Shown: positions 47,548 to 56,969, counted from the stretch's first letter. The stretch: 64,000 bases of DNA from Aeoliella straminimaris (GCF_024054565.1 NZ_JAMXLR010000051.1:124001-188000); one strand, 5' to 3'. A program made the numbers and translations. Notes: a model not told the origin generated them from the sequence alone.

Positions 47548-48909
47548 CTATGCCTGGACTGGGCCAGGCGGCGGCGCGTCGGTGGATTGATTGCGTTTGG
47601 CAAGGATGGAGAGATTGCCCTCGAGCAAATCGGCCGCCAGGCGGGTACTATCGAGCTCGGCGAAGATGATCTTCGAGGCCGACGTGATGGGCACCGCCAG
47701 AAACGCGCCGACCATGCCCCAGATCATGTACCAAAACATCAGCGACAGCAGGATTGCGATGGGGTGCAGGTGAAACTGATTGCCCATGATCTTCGGCTCG
47801 AACACGTTGCCGCTAAGAAACTGCACCACCGCTGCCAGGGTGATGACAACGATGGCTTTCACCAGGCCCATGTGGGCTCCCTCTTCACCGGCCCAAGTGG
47901 CTTCGACCAGCACCCACACCAGTGGCACCGGCAGTATGCTGGCGATGATCGGCCCCAGATTGGGAATGAAGTTCAGCAGGAACGCCAGCATGCCCAGCAC
48001 AAAGGCCAGCGGTACGCCGAACATCCACAGCACGGCCCCGAACACAAACCCTGTGACCAACGAGATGCCAGTCTTGGCGACGATGTATTTGCGGACGTGG
48101 GCATCGACGTCGCGCCAGATGTTGTTCTCCGGCAGTTGCACCTGGCTACCGCCCAGTAGCATGAAGAACAGGAAGATCATCACCAACAGACCGCTGGAAA
48201 GCACGGCCAACAGCTCGTTCACGCCCACCAGAATCACGCTGTTCATTCGCGAGACGATGAAGGGAATCAGTCGATGGTTCTTCTCGTTGGATTCATCGCT
48301 CGCCGGCATGCCCGCCGAGCTAGACGTTGGTGTCGCCTGCTGCTGTTCGAGCGCGGCGGCATCCTGATCGAACTCTTGCTCGCTAGTGGGTGGCGGAGCC
48401 ACTGTACCGGTCGCACGATCACCCAAGGTATCCGCCGGAGGTTCGACTTCCGGCGCTGTTTTATTGGTAGCGTTCTCTGCTGGTGCCTGACCGGCCGGGC
48501 CAGCGGCTTCGTCCGGCTTGGGGGTGGAGTCCTCCCTCTCACTGGGCTCAGGCAGGAAGGGATCGGCAAGCGACTCGATCCGCACGAGCATTAGCGTAAA
48601 CCCTTCGCGAAAGGGCCGTTGAGCGTCCCGAAGCTGATTGATGGACTGCGCAATCACCACGCAAATGACGATCGTCAGCCCCAGCGAAACAGCAAACGTC
48701 AAGAAAATGGCGAACGGCCGCGTGGAGCCGAGCCGCTTCTGCACCATGTTCAAAACCGGCGAAATACCGCTAGCGATGAACAGTGCCAGCACGAACGGCA
48801 TCAGCACCGGTCGCAAGAAATAGAGGGCCACGGCCACCGCGATGAACGTGAGGATGACCAAGGCCGTGGTACGAATTTGCGAATCGCGCTGCAGCTGTGT
48901 GATGTCCAT
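47548..48909 (-). CDS. AI-2E family transporter with a large acidic insert
   Basis: Membrane protein of 453 aa of the AI-2E (TqsA/PerM/YdiK) family. There are two helices at about 13-50, a third at about 65-90, and a C-terminal block with FIPNLGPIIASILPVPL and the LSLMFWYMIWG family signature. Residues about 117-211 are an inserted Pro/Glu/Ala-rich, probably disordered stretch inside the loop that normally precedes the SUKH-unrelated helical hairpin. Members export small molecules or act as Na+/H+ antiporters; AI-2 export is proven for few. The minus-strand terminator at 48957-49004 separates it from the lipoprotein gene. Confidence 0.88.
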   Translation of the reverse strand: MDITQLQRDSQIRTTALVILTFIAVAVALYFLRPVLMPFVLALFIASGISPVLNMVQKRLGSTRPFAIFLTFAVSLGLTIVICVVIAQSINQLRDAQRPFREGFTLMLVRIESLADPFLPEPSEREDSTPKPDEAAGPAGQAPAENATNKTAPEVEPPADTLGDRATGTVAPPPTSEQEFDQDAAALEQQQATPTSSSAGMPASDESNEKNHRLIPFIVSRMNSVILVGVNELLAVLSSGLLVMIFLFFMLLGGSQVQLPENNIWRDVDAHVRKYIVAKTGISLVTGFVFGAVLWMFGVPLAFVLGMLAFLLNFIPNLGPIIASILPVPLVWVLVEATWAGEEGAHMGLVKAIVVITLAAVVQFLSGNVFEPKIMGNQFHLHPIAILLSLMFWYMIWGMVGAFLAVPITSASKIIFAELDSTRLAADLLEGNLSILAKRNQSTDAPPPGPVQA

Positions 48910-48956
48910 GATGGGGCTATTCTAATCAACCCTGCTCGATCTTGGCATCCGCGCAT

Positions 48957-49004
48957 AAAAAAGAACGCCAACCGGTCCTGGGAGGGGGATAGACCGGTTG
49001 GCGT
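48957..49004 (-). terminator. Rho-independent terminator of the lipoprotein gene
   Basis: A 13-bp perfect stem (48965-48977 with 48992-49004) and a 14-nt loop. On the minus strand it is followed after C by six T (A run at 48957-48962 on the plus strand). It ends the transcript of the lipoprotein gene at 49098-49319. Confidence 0.88.
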
Positions 49005-49097
49005 CCGTCGCTGCGAGGCCCGCAGGCCGTAGGGCACCACACCTACAGCCGCACGAAGGGCCGCCGCTGAGTCAGAAATCTTCTCTTCATTCACTCG

Positions 49098-49319
49098 TTA
49101 CTGGGCGATAGTCGGCTCGCTGTAAATCTCGCCGCTATAGCCGCCGCAGGAGTCGCAACTGTTGTTGTAAGTCGGGCAGCATGGCTGGCAGGCCGGCGCG
49201 CATTGCACGGCGGGCATGGCCACCGTTTGGGTGCGTGGCCGGAGGATGCCAAGGCATCCGCAGCCGGTGGTACTCGCCACGATGAACATGGCGGCACAAA
49301 CCAAAAGCAATCTGTTCAT
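49098..49319 (-). CDS. Small cysteine-rich lipoprotein
   Basis: Precursor of 73 aa. The signal peptide (1-19) ends in a lipobox, STTGC, giving a lipidated Cys at 20. The mature part carries eight further Cys in CxC, CxxxC, CC and CxxC spacings (for example CAPACQPCCP), so it is probably disulfide-rich. The extreme C-terminus is polar. Small Cys-rich lipoproteins of this kind recur in planctomycetes with no known role. A strong terminator follows. Confidence 0.75.
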   Translation of the reverse strand: MNRLLLVCAAMFIVASTTGCGCLGILRPRTQTVAMPAVQCAPACQPCCPTYNNSCDSCGGYSGEIYSEPTIAQ

Positions 49320-49705
49320 TGTTCAGTTCCGTGTGGTGGGGTGGGAGGGGAATGGGAAGGCTGGCAATATTCACTTATCACCAGGCCCCAGCGGCGGCGG
49401 AAGTCGTAGGTGCCGTGTCGGTTCGGGGTGCCGTCGCCAGCGGCATTGAAACACTACACGCTAACGGACCCGTGGCAAACGAAACCCGCCCCGTTGCGAG
49501 CAAATTTCTGCCATCCCTGCGCGCTTCGCTCGCGCAAATCGGCGACGTCCCCGCCGCAGGCACAGCTTCGCGCGCACGTGCAGCCTACCCAGCCCGCAGA
49601 GCTTTACACCGCGCAGTTTTCCCCCTATCAACGCAACAAAGGCCCGGCGATGCGAGTCGCCGGGCCTTTGAAACTTGGATACGACTAGGCGCCGCAGCGC
49701 CACCG
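49320..49705. other. Intergenic region
   Basis: About 385 nt between two minus-strand genes. It holds the terminator at 49638-49669. I see no further gene; the rest should contain the lipoprotein promoter. Confidence 0.5.
49638..49669 (-). terminator. Terminator of the secreted-protein gene
   Basis: A perfect 13-bp stem AAAGGCCCGGCGA/TCGCCGGGCCTTT with a 6-nt loop, 36 nt after the stop of the gene at 49706-50677. The T run is short (three in the stem, TTG after), so termination strength is uncertain; it is symmetric and could act on both strands. Confidence 0.7.
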
Positions 49706-50677
49706 CTATTTGGCGGGCGGGGCGGGCAGTTCTTCGACCACGTCCGGCTCCGTACCTGGATTAGCCAGCGTCGGTTGCTGCTCCAACCAGTTGATCAAGC
49801 CACGCATCGCAATCCGGGTGCGACCAAACGATGGCAGCCGCGAGATCGCCACGAACTGGGGATCGCCCGCCACGCTGTCGAAGCGCTCGAGCGTCGTGGT
49901 CAACTCTTCCCGGCCCGAGGTGGTGGTGTAAAACTCGGCAGAGGCCACGTCCTCGCGACGGCTACGCGGCAGGTCGAGATAGTCGAGCCACTGCCGGGCG
50001 ACTTGAGGATTCTTCTCGGCCATCTCGTTCAGGTCACGCACCAACGCGCCGTGGGCGGTGTTCAACCGAGTGTAGGGATCGGCCGCCGAACTGGCTGGCG
50101 GGAAACGCAGGTCTCCACTGGTGCTCGCCTCCTCGGCCGGCACGCGATACGCTTCGGTCGGTTGCGGCGAATTCAGCAGGGAAGTTTCTTGAGGCGGAGC
50201 CAGCGTGGGCTCCTGTGCTCCGGCCGGAGTTGGCTCGGCGGGCGGAGTGTTCGACGACTCGGCCGGCGGGGTCGAATTGCCCCACGATTGCCAACGCCCG
50301 TTCGAAGGTTGAGCAGCAGCACGCTGCACTTGGGGTTCGCTCGGCACCAGCACCGAACGCTCGCCTGAAAACACGCGGCCGACCCGTTCCTGAACTCGCA
50401 ACCGTACCCCCGGAATCGATACAGCGGGCAATTGCACGTTGCGACCCTTGCGCAGGTCTTCGTAGTACTTCTCCATCCGCTCGGCTTCGCGAGCGAGGCG
50501 CGGATTTCGATCTTCGTAGTAATCTTCCAGATCGTCGTAGTATTCTTCCATGGCCTTCAGGTCCCGTTCACTCGCGCGATCGACGACGCGACGACGACCA
50601 AAAAGCTGCCCATTGGCGTCTGCAACCATGACAAACGACAGGGCTACCAGCAGAGTGGTGCAACTGCGGTGTAGCAT
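49706..50677 (-). CDS. Unknown secreted protein with an acidic Tyr-rich region
   Basis: Not recognised. It has 323 aa with a signal peptide (about 1-23). A very acidic stretch follows at about 40-75 (MEEYYDDLEDYYEDRN), then a Pro/Ser/Glu-rich linker (about 120-215), then a C-terminal region of about 100 residues ending AMRGLINWLEQQ and a proline tail. The start at 50677 (MLHRSC) has TAGGAGT about 7 nt upstream; the frame 43 codons upstream is not signal-like. It is probably exported and partly disordered. Confidence 0.65.
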   Translation of the reverse strand: MLHRSCTTLLVALSFVMVADANGQLFGRRRVVDRASERDLKAMEEYYDDLEDYYEDRNPRLAREAERMEKYYEDLRKGRNVQLPAVSIPGVRLRVQERVGRVFSGERSVLVPSEPQVQRAAAQPSNGRWQSWGNSTPPAESSNTPPAEPTPAGAQEPTLAPPQETSLLNSPQPTEAYRVPAEEASTSGDLRFPPASSAADPYTRLNTAHGALVRDLNEMAEKNPQVARQWLDYLDLPRSRREDVASAEFYTTTSGREELTTTLERFDSVAGDPQFVAISRLPSFGRTRIAMRGLINWLEQQPTLANPGTEPDVVEELPAPPAK

Positions 50678-51379
50678 TTCATTACTCCTACGATGTTCCG
50701 TTCGGCTTTCGGATAAAGGCACCATTTTAGCCCCCACCGTAACGGTTGGGCAAACGGGGGCGAACTGCGGAAATCTGAACCCCGCCGTCTGAAATTCAGA
50801 TCGCATGCATTAGTGGTTTCCACGCAAAATCTTGTGCGTCTCGCACCCTGAGTATTGGGCGTTTTGTCCCCCAACTGGGCCAAACCAATGCGCGGTCCCA
50901 AAACTCGGCCGACTGCGGTAAAGCAGAATCTCGCAAGTCGAGTGTCCGCAACAGGTTGCAGCCTCACCTAGGCGTCGGTCCGAGCGAGTTTTGTCCCCGG
51001 GGTTACACGCGACGGGGACAAAACTCCCCATCCCCCGGTGGAGTTACGGACTGCTCCCCTCGCTCCGGCCTTCCACACAACCTGGCACGGGACGCCCCCG
51101 CGCGCACGATGGAAGTGCACGCCTGGCCACCATGCCATTGGAACAAACCGCCACGCGAAATCAACGACGATTTTTGGACAAGCAGGCCGGGCGGCCACCA
51201 ATCCGCAGCTCCATTCGATGGCACTACCTCCTCGTACTACGGCCGAGTGGGCGGTAGCGTTACCCGCGCCATCGTGCATCGACGCGTCATCCCGAAGGAG
51301 TCCAAGGAGGCATCCATCCATCATGGCTGGTCGAGCGAAGGTGACGGCCTGGCACGTCTTTATGAGTGCCACTCCTTGC
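50678..51379. other. Non-coding region with a large inverted repeat
   Basis: About 700 nt between two minus-strand genes. It holds the inverted repeat at 50986-51026, a related TTTTGTCCCC word at 50862-50871, and a 16-bp palindrome ACCCCCTGCAGGGGGT at 51401-51416 just inside the next gene. Several open frames on both strands have no recognisable protein composition. Confidence 0.55.
50986..51026. repeat. Perfect 14-bp inverted repeat
   Basis: GAGTTTTGTCCCCG at 50986-50999 is the exact reverse complement of 51013-51026, with a 13-nt loop. Both strands would form a strong hairpin; neither side has a T tract. The word TTTTGTCCCC also occurs at 50862-50871. Confidence 0.75.
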
Positions 51380-51853
51380 TCAGGTGGGTTCTTCGGCCTT
51401 ACCCCCTGCAGGGGGTGAGCGAAGGTAGCCAATGAGCACCACGAGGAAGAAACCCCAAAGTGTGGCAATGCTAGTCAATGTTTGCTGAAAGAAGGATATT
51501 GACGATTCACGGACCTCCAGCACTGCTCGCCTCGGACTGGCAGGACAGACATGTACTGATACATCCATGCCTTTCTTGTACGTGTTCAGGATGTGCTCAC
51601 GTTCATTGACTGATCCTCTTTTCGCATAGGCCAGGGTATCCCCCCTATACTTTGTGCCTTTAAACTCATACACGTATTTCACGGTTGCGTATCGCGGCGC
51701 CTCCGTCACGCCAACGATCTCGCCAGGTACTTCAATCCAATCAGCAGCAATTGCATTTAGGCAGAGACCGTAAACAAACTGCCCCAGTAGCAAACTTCCG
51801 AATGCTCCAATCAGTATTAGCTGCAGAAGCATCATCATTTTCGGGGGCTTCAT
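51380..51853 (-). CDS. DUF3592-family membrane protein
   Basis: Protein of 157 aa with one helix at about 7-28, a beta-rich soluble segment, and a second helix near 130-150. The middle reads [38 protein letters not shown], then YKKGMDVSVHVCPASPRRAVLE, the DUF3592 pattern. Function is unknown. The start at 51853 (MKPPKMMML) follows the family; the frame extends 20 codons upstream. The base composition looks less GC-rich than neighbouring genes. Confidence 0.75.
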   Translation of the reverse strand: MKPPKMMMLLQLILIGAFGSLLLGQFVYGLCLNAIAADWIEVPGEIVGVTEAPRYATVKYVYEFKGTKYRGDTLAYAKRGSVNEREHILNTYKKGMDVSVHVCPASPRRAVLEVRESSISFFQQTLTSIATLWGFFLVVLIGYLRSPPAGGKAEEPT

Positions 51854-52167
51854 GACCCTTGCCTTCACAACGAGTACCGGATGCGTGACACGGTATCCGT
51901 GGGTGCCACTCACCTCTGCCAGTGTAGGCTAACTGCGTTCGGTCTGCACTCCGCTAAGATCAGATCACAGGGCAGATTTTTGCCACCGATCCGCAAAGTG
52001 CCGAACTCGTATGCGCGGAGGCTGCAGGCATCCTACCATGGCACTTCGACACACGGGCAGTGGTGCGTGGCACACCAACGGGTACCGGCCGTTCAGTACC
52101 CCCGTGCATCCAGCAGATCATGGTCCTGGCGAGCACGTGTCTTCTCGGCACGCTATAATCTCACTCC
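51854..52167. other. Intergenic region before the first sigma gene
   Basis: 314 nt between DUF3592 (-) and the first ECF sigma gene (+). Apart from the TATAAT at 52154-52159 I see no feature; the region upstream of the box has no TTGACA-like -35. Confidence 0.5.
52154..52159 (+). promoter_or_regulatory. -10 box implying a leaderless sigma mRNA (copy 1)
   Basis: TATAAT ends 8 nt before the ATG at 52168, so transcription should begin at or within 1-2 nt of the start codon. The same GCTATAATC word precedes the second sigma gene. No -35 element is conserved between the two. Confidence 0.6.
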
Positions 52168-52746
52168 ATGCCAGACGTCACTCATATCTTGTCGCAGATC
52201 GAGTCGGGCGATCCTTCTGCGGCGGAGCAGTTGCTGCCGCTGGTGTATCAAGAGTTGCGGGAATTGGCAGCCGCTAAGATCGCGCACGAAAAGCCCGGCC
52301 ATACCCTGCAGGCCACTGCCCTGGTGCATGAGGCCTATCTGCGCCTGGTCGATGCGGAAAAAGCACAACATTGGAACAGCCGCGGACACTTTTTTGGAGC
52401 GGCCGCCGAAGCGATGCGCCGCATCCTGGTCGATCGCGCGCGGCGCAAGAAGCGGGAGAAACATGGAGGCGACCTACATCGCGTCGCCTGGGAAAACCTG
52501 CAGGTGGGCGTGGACGCCCCGCCCGACCAACTGCTGCAACTCGACGAGTGTCTCACGGAACTGGCGGCGTCGGACGCCCAAACTGCCGAACTGGTGAAGT
52601 TGCATTGTTTTGCCGGGCTCTCCATCGAGCAGGCCGCCGAACAGCTGAGCATTTCCGCTCGAACTGCGTACCGAGACTGGGCTTACGCCCGCGCCTGGCT
52701 GCTCTCACGACTCAAGCAGGCGGAATCAAGCGGAGCCGAAGAATGA
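52168..52746 (+). CDS. ECF sigma factor, TIGR02999 type (copy 1)
   Basis: RNA polymerase sigma factor of 192 aa. The sigma2 region lies at about 5-90 (VYQELRELAAAKIAHEKPG, then ATALVHEAYLRLVDAEK). Sigma4 lies at about 130-180, with the helix-turn-helix LSIEQAAEQLSISARTAYRDW. A basic linker (ARRKKREKHGG) joins them. The type is usually encoded beside Ser/Thr kinases in planctomycetes, as here (kinase 77 nt downstream). The first 116 nt of the conserved part are identical to the gene at 57031. No ribosome site is visible; a TATAAT box 8 nt upstream suggests a leaderless transcript. No anti-sigma gene is present, so the kinase is the likely controller. Confidence 0.92.
   Translation: MPDVTHILSQIESGDPSAAEQLLPLVYQELRELAAAKIAHEKPGHTLQATALVHEAYLRLVDAEKAQHWNSRGHFFGAAAEAMRRILVDRARRKKREKHGGDLHRVAWENLQVGVDAPPDQLLQLDECLTELAASDAQTAELVKLHCFAGLSIEQAAEQLSISARTAYRDWAYARAWLLSRLKQAESSGAEE
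52183..52298 (+). repeat. 116-nt block identical in both sigma genes (copy 1)
   Basis: Exact match to 57046-57161, covering codons 6-44 of both sigma genes including all silent positions. Identity ends sharply on both sides. Confidence 0.95.
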
Positions 52747-52823
52747 GAATTTCCCCGTTTTATTGGCAGTGAGGTCGCACCGAAAACGCACTGTCTCTTG
52801 GGTAGAAATCCTGGGGTATTGCG

Positions 52824-55685
52824 ATGGCCAGTTCAACTGACTCCGTGAAGGACATCTTTGGCAACGCGCGGGAGATCCCGGATCGTGATCAGCGCAAGCG
52901 ATACCTGGATGAGGCGTGTGCCGGGGATGAGTCGCTCCGTGCCGAGGTAGACCGACTGCTGGACGCACTCGACTCGGCTGGCGACTTTCTCGGAGGCAGC
53001 TACAGCCCGGCAACCGCACAGCTGCCGATTTCGGAACGGCCCGGCGACACCATTGGGCCTTACAAGTTGCTGCAGCAGATCGGCGAAGGGGGCATGGGCG
53101 CCGTCTACATGGCCGAGCAGACCGAGCCGATCGAGCGACGCGTTGCGCTCAAGATCATCAAACCGGGCATGGACACCCGACAGGTGATCGCCCGCTTTGA
53201 AGCGGAGCGGCAAGCGCTGGCGATGATGGACCACCCTAACATCGCCCGCGTATTGGACGCTGGTGTGACGGACACCGGCCGGCCCTATTTTGTAATGGAG
53301 TTGGTCAAAGGAATGCCGATCACGGAATACTGCGACCTGCACCACCTGACGCCCCGCGAACGACTCGAGTTATTCGTTCCGGTCTGCCAGGCCATCCAGC
53401 ACGCCCATCAAAAGGGAATCATCCACCGCGACATCAAACCATCGAATGTGCTGGTGGCTCACTACGATGACCAGCCAATACCCAAAATCATCGACTTTGG
53501 CGTCGCGAAAGCAATCGACCATCGGCTGACAGAGAAGACCCTGTTTACCGAGTTTGGGCAGGTGCTGGGGACGATCGAGTACATGAGTCCCGAACAGGCT
53601 CGGCTCAATCAGTGGGACGTCGACACGCGTACCGACATTTACTCGCTCGGAGTGCTGCTTTACGAATTGCTGATCGGCGAGACGCCCTTCGACCGCGAGC
53701 GGCTCCGCAGCGCAGCATTCGACGACCTGTTGCGGATCATCCGGGAGGAGGAACCACCAAGGCCAAGTGACCGAGTGAGCGCAAGCCACTCCCTGCCAAC
53801 CATCGCAGCCAATCGCCAACTGGAGCCTCGGAAGTTGACCGAGCTGATGCATGGCGAGCTCGACTGGATCGTGATGAAGGCGCTCGAGAAGGATCGCTCG
53901 CGCCGCTACGACACCGCTAGCAAGTTTGCCGAAGATGCTCAGCACTACCTGCACAACGAGCCGGTGGAAGCCTGCCCCCCTTCGGCCAGCTATCGCTTCC
54001 GCAAATTCGCGCGACGCAACAAGGCGGTCCTCGCCACCACGATGGCCATCGCCGCTTCGTTGATCTTGGGAATTGTTGGTACTAGTTGGCAAGCAATCGA
54101 GCGCGGTCACGAGGCCGAGCGAGCCAGGGCAGCCGAACACCTGGCGCGCGAGGAAGCCAAGCGAGCCGACGCCGAAGCAAAGAAGGCGAAGCAGGAACGC
54201 GATCGCGCCATGCAAGCGGAGCAAATTGCGGACGACCAGCGAGCGATGGCGGAGAGACAACGGGCAGTTGCAGAGACCCAACGGGCGGCTGCGGAAGCCT
54301 CCGCAAAAACGTCGCAAGCAGCTGTCGATTACTTAGTTGAGATGCTGGGATCGTTCTCCATTGCAAAGCGAGGCAGAGCGCCGACCATCGACGACGTGCT
54401 TACCGATCTCGAAGCGGGAATCGACGATCGCTTCGCCGACGAGCCGCTCACGAAGAGTGTCATTCAAACGGTCTTGGGAACCGTCTATGCCCACCGCGGG
54501 CAGACTGAACTGGCACGGTCGATGCTCGAGAGCGCGTGGGAGATACGTCGGCAGCTACTAGGAGACGCCGACGAGACCGTACAAAGCGGTATCCTGCTCA
54601 CCAGCCTACCTCCAGGAGATGATGGCCTGGCCCTAGCCGAAGAGGTGCTCGCAATGTCGATCCGCGTGCATCGTCCTTCGCACCCGGCAACCTGGGCATG
54701 CCGGAGTACCCTGGCCAGACAGTACGCCTATTCCGGCGACAATGAACGCGCGCTGGATATGTACCAGCAGGTGTTGCGTGACCGCCAAGGGTATTTTGGC
54801 GAGAACTCCCCTGAAACCAGGGCGACTCAAAAGAACATTGGAATTGTCCTGCTCCGACTGGACAGGTCTGACGATGCTCTAAAGGTATTTAACGACGTTC
54901 TTCAGCTGCGGGGGCCAGGCGGCCAGGAGCGGGCCGGCTATGCCGATACGCTGTATGACATCGCCAAGTGCCATATCGCGCTAGGGCAGACGGAAAAGGC
55001 GGAATCCATCCTGCTGGAGGTAATCGAGCGGCGTCGCAAGCTCTTTGGCCCGGGGCATCGCCATGTCGTCCCGCCGGTACGACGCCTGGCCCACTTGTAT
55101 GTCGAAAACAACAGGCGCGCGGACGCCATCGCTCAACTGAAGAAAGCACTGGAACTCACCAAGAATGCAGTCGGCGCCGACGACCACTACACGGTGCAAC
55201 TAATGTACGATCTCGGTCTCTGCCATTTGGACGGAGACAACTACGAAGCCGCCATTCCACCCCTGCGCGCGGCCAAGAACAGCCCGCAATTCCTCCGCGC
55301 GATTGGAAGTCCCCTCACGCCGATTGGATCGACCGAGGTTGCCTCGCAAACCACGCTGCGACACCAGGCGTATGAAGCCTACTTGCAACTCGCCATTTAC
55401 AGTTTTGAAAACGACGAGTGGGCAACCGCTGGCGAGCTTCTCGGAGGCCTTACTTGGTTGACGGACGAGCCCAAAGAAAAGGTGGAAACCGAGCTCTACC
55501 GGTCGATGTCGCTGTGGCACGCAGGAAAGCACCAAGCCGCCCTGCAGTCGTATGCCGACGTGACGAACTGGATGAAGGACCAGGACTTCGACCAGGTGGA
55601 GTTATCGCAACTCCGCTCCCAAGCATCTCAGCTACTTAATGTCGAGGCGGCCACCGAGGGCACCTCGAATGATGAAGAACCGTAA
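52824..55685 (+). CDS. Membrane Ser/Thr protein kinase with TPR-like tail (copy 1)
   Basis: Protein of 953 aa. An N-terminal helical segment of about 55 residues (RYLDEACAGDESLRAEVDRLLDAL) is typical of planctomycete kinases linked to sigma genes. The kinase domain (about 80-375) has GEGGMGAVY, VALK with K110, HRDIKPSN with D203, DFG at 224 and the activation-segment SPEQ. A transmembrane helix at about 401-420 places the kinase in the cytoplasm and the rest outside. A coiled coil of repeated Ala/Glu/Arg heptads (about 425-510) and then TPR-like repeats (about 560-940) follow. It probably senses an extracytoplasmic signal and phosphorylates the adjacent sigma factor or a partner. Confidence 0.9.
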   Translation: MASSTDSVKDIFGNAREIPDRDQRKRYLDEACAGDESLRAEVDRLLDALDSAGDFLGGSYSPATAQLPISERPGDTIGPYKLLQQIGEGGMGAVYMAEQTEPIERRVALKIIKPGMDTRQVIARFEAERQALAMMDHPNIARVLDAGVTDTGRPYFVMELVKGMPITEYCDLHHLTPRERLELFVPVCQAIQHAHQKGIIHRDIKPSNVLVAHYDDQPIPKIIDFGVAKAIDHRLTEKTLFTEFGQVLGTIEYMSPEQARLNQWDVDTRTDIYSLGVLLYELLIGETPFDRERLRSAAFDDLLRIIREEEPPRPSDRVSASHSLPTIAANRQLEPRKLTELMHGELDWIVMKALEKDRSRRYDTASKFAEDAQHYLHNEPVEACPPSASYRFRKFARRNKAVLATTMAIAASLILGIVGTSWQAIERGHEAERARAAEHLAREEAKRADAEAKKAKQERDRAMQAEQIADDQRAMAERQRAVAETQRAAAEASAKTSQAAVDYLVEMLGSFSIAKRGRAPTIDDVLTDLEAGIDDRFADEPLTKSVIQTVLGTVYAHRGQTELARSMLESAWEIRRQLLGDADETVQSGILLTSLPPGDDGLALAEEVLAMSIRVHRPSHPATWACRSTLARQYAYSGDNERALDMYQQVLRDRQGYFGENSPETRATQKNIGIVLLRLDRSDDALKVFNDVLQLRGPGGQERAGYADTLYDIAKCHIALGQTEKAESILLEVIERRRKLFGPGHRHVVPPVRRLAHLYVENNRRADAIAQLKKALELTKNAVGADDHYTVQLMYDLGLCHLDGDNYEAAIPPLRAAKNSPQFLRAIGSPLTPIGSTEVASQTTLRHQAYEAYLQLAIYSFENDEWATAGELLGGLTWLTDEPKEKVETELYRSMSLWHAGKHQAALQSYADVTNWMKDQDFDQVELSQLRSQASQLLNVEAATEGTSNDEEP

Positions 55686-55703
55686 GCGACTCTTCCAGAA
55701 ACT

Positions 55704-55746
55704 CCGGCCGGTGAGCCTGTAGCTTGGGCCGCACCTCACCAGCCGG
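55704..55746 (+). terminator. Hairpin after kinase 1
   Basis: CCGGCCGGTGAG (55704-55715) pairs with CTCACCAGCCGG (55735-55746) over 12 positions with one mismatch and a 19-nt loop. There is no T tract. It lies between kinase 1 and the PEP-CTERM gene and could attenuate or stabilise the message. Confidence 0.4.
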
Positions 55747-55829
55747 CGCCGGATGCCCCGCGCACGGCCTGCGCGCGTCAGGGCTTTGGCTCTTTCATTG
55801 TACCGCGGGCCACATGAAAGGTGAATCTG

Positions 55830-56969
55830 ATGAGAATGGCAATTCTCTCGGCTGCGGTCTTGCTTTGCCACGCCGGCAAAATGCCATCGGCAACGGCCCA
55901 CACTTTCGTAGGCCTCGGCGACTTGCCAGGCGGCAGCTTCGTAAGCGAAGCACAAAACCTATCCGCCGATGGGCGCTTCGTTACGGGCCGCAGCGTGATG
56001 GCAGGCATGTATACCAATGAAGCCTTCCTCTGGAGCGCGGAGACCGGAATGCTGGGCCTCGGCGCCCCGCTGGGTGGCGACAATAGCCGCGGCTTTGCCG
56101 TATCGAACGACGGCAACACGGTCGTCGGAACCTTCGATCACCCTTCGATCCTCTATCCGCAAGTCTTTCGCTGGAACCGAAGGGGGGGCATAACCTGGTT
56201 CAATCCGTTTCCCGTTGATGCGAATGACCGCCCTGCCCATCGAAACGTTCGAGACATGTCTGCCGATGGTAACGTGGTCGTTGGCCAATATCGCAACTCC
56301 CTGTTAGCCCTTGTCGGTTATCAATGGTCGAACGACGACCTGACCGAAGTGGAGTTCGGCTTTGCTTCGGCCGTCTCTGCGGATGGAAGCGTCGTAGTGG
56401 GACAAGCAGAACTTCCCACGACCATCCTCGAGGCATTTCGCTGGACTGTTGAAGACGAAGTCAATGGATTAGGTTTTTTATCTGGGGGAGAAATGCAAAG
56501 TGAAGCAATGGGAGTGTCTGCAAATGGACAGGTCATTGTGGGAAGGAGCGGGAGCTCCATCGGGACACAAGCCTTTCGTTGGACCGAAGAGGACGGCATG
56601 GTCGGCCTGGGGGGGCTCAGCGGTGGCACCTTTAGCATTGCTGAGGATGCCAATTTCAATGGTAGTATCATTGTAGGCAGAGCTGGAAGCTCGACCTTCT
56701 TCGACCCCTTCATCTGGGACGAAACTCACGGGATGCGAAATCTGGAGTCGCTACTGCGAGACGAATACGGCCTGGCCGACGTACTCGCAGGGTGGGACCT
56801 GCAAGTAGCAACCGCCATCTCCGACAACGGCCGTGTGATTATCGGCAACGGCATCAATCCAGACGGTTATGTCGAAGCTTGGCGGGTCGAGCTCGTCCCG
56901 GAGCCAAGTTCGCTAGCTCTGGGAGCACTGGCTCTTGCCGCGTTCGCCTGCCGGCAGCGATTCCGGTGA
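55830..56969 (+). CDS. HAF-repeat PEP-CTERM exported protein
   Basis: Protein of 379 aa with a signal peptide (1-22). Six or so HAF-type repeats follow, each reading L-G-D/G-L-x-G-G, then A-x-x-V-S-A-D-G-x-x-V-V-G, then A-F-R-W. This predicts a beta-propeller-like or beta-helical repeat fold. The C-terminus is VPEPSSLALGALALAAF then CRQRFR, a PEP-CTERM sorting signal. The ATG at 55830 has AAAGGTGA 5 nt upstream; a GTG 9 nt earlier is an alternative. Its place directly after a sigma-kinase pair, matched in the next cassette, suggests it is an output or ligand of that pathway. Confidence 0.88.
   Translation: MRMAILSAAVLLCHAGKMPSATAHTFVGLGDLPGGSFVSEAQNLSADGRFVTGRSVMAGMYTNEAFLWSAETGMLGLGAPLGGDNSRGFAVSNDGNTVVGTFDHPSILYPQVFRWNRRGGITWFNPFPVDANDRPAHRNVRDMSADGNVVVGQYRNSLLALVGYQWSNDDLTEVEFGFASAVSADGSVVVGQAELPTTILEAFRWTVEDEVNGLGFLSGGEMQSEAMGVSANGQVIVGRSGSSIGTQAFRWTEEDGMVGLGGLSGGTFSIAEDANFNGSIIVGRAGSSTFFDPFIWDETHGMRNLESLLRDEYGLADVLAGWDLQVATAISDNGRVIIGNGINPDGYVEAWRVELVPEPSSLALGALALAAFACRQRFR

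Noticed and set aside
50956..51435. Possible small proteins in the region upstream of DUF3592
   Set aside because: Frames on several strands are open but Pro/Arg/Ser-rich, lack ribosome sites and cross the inverted repeat.
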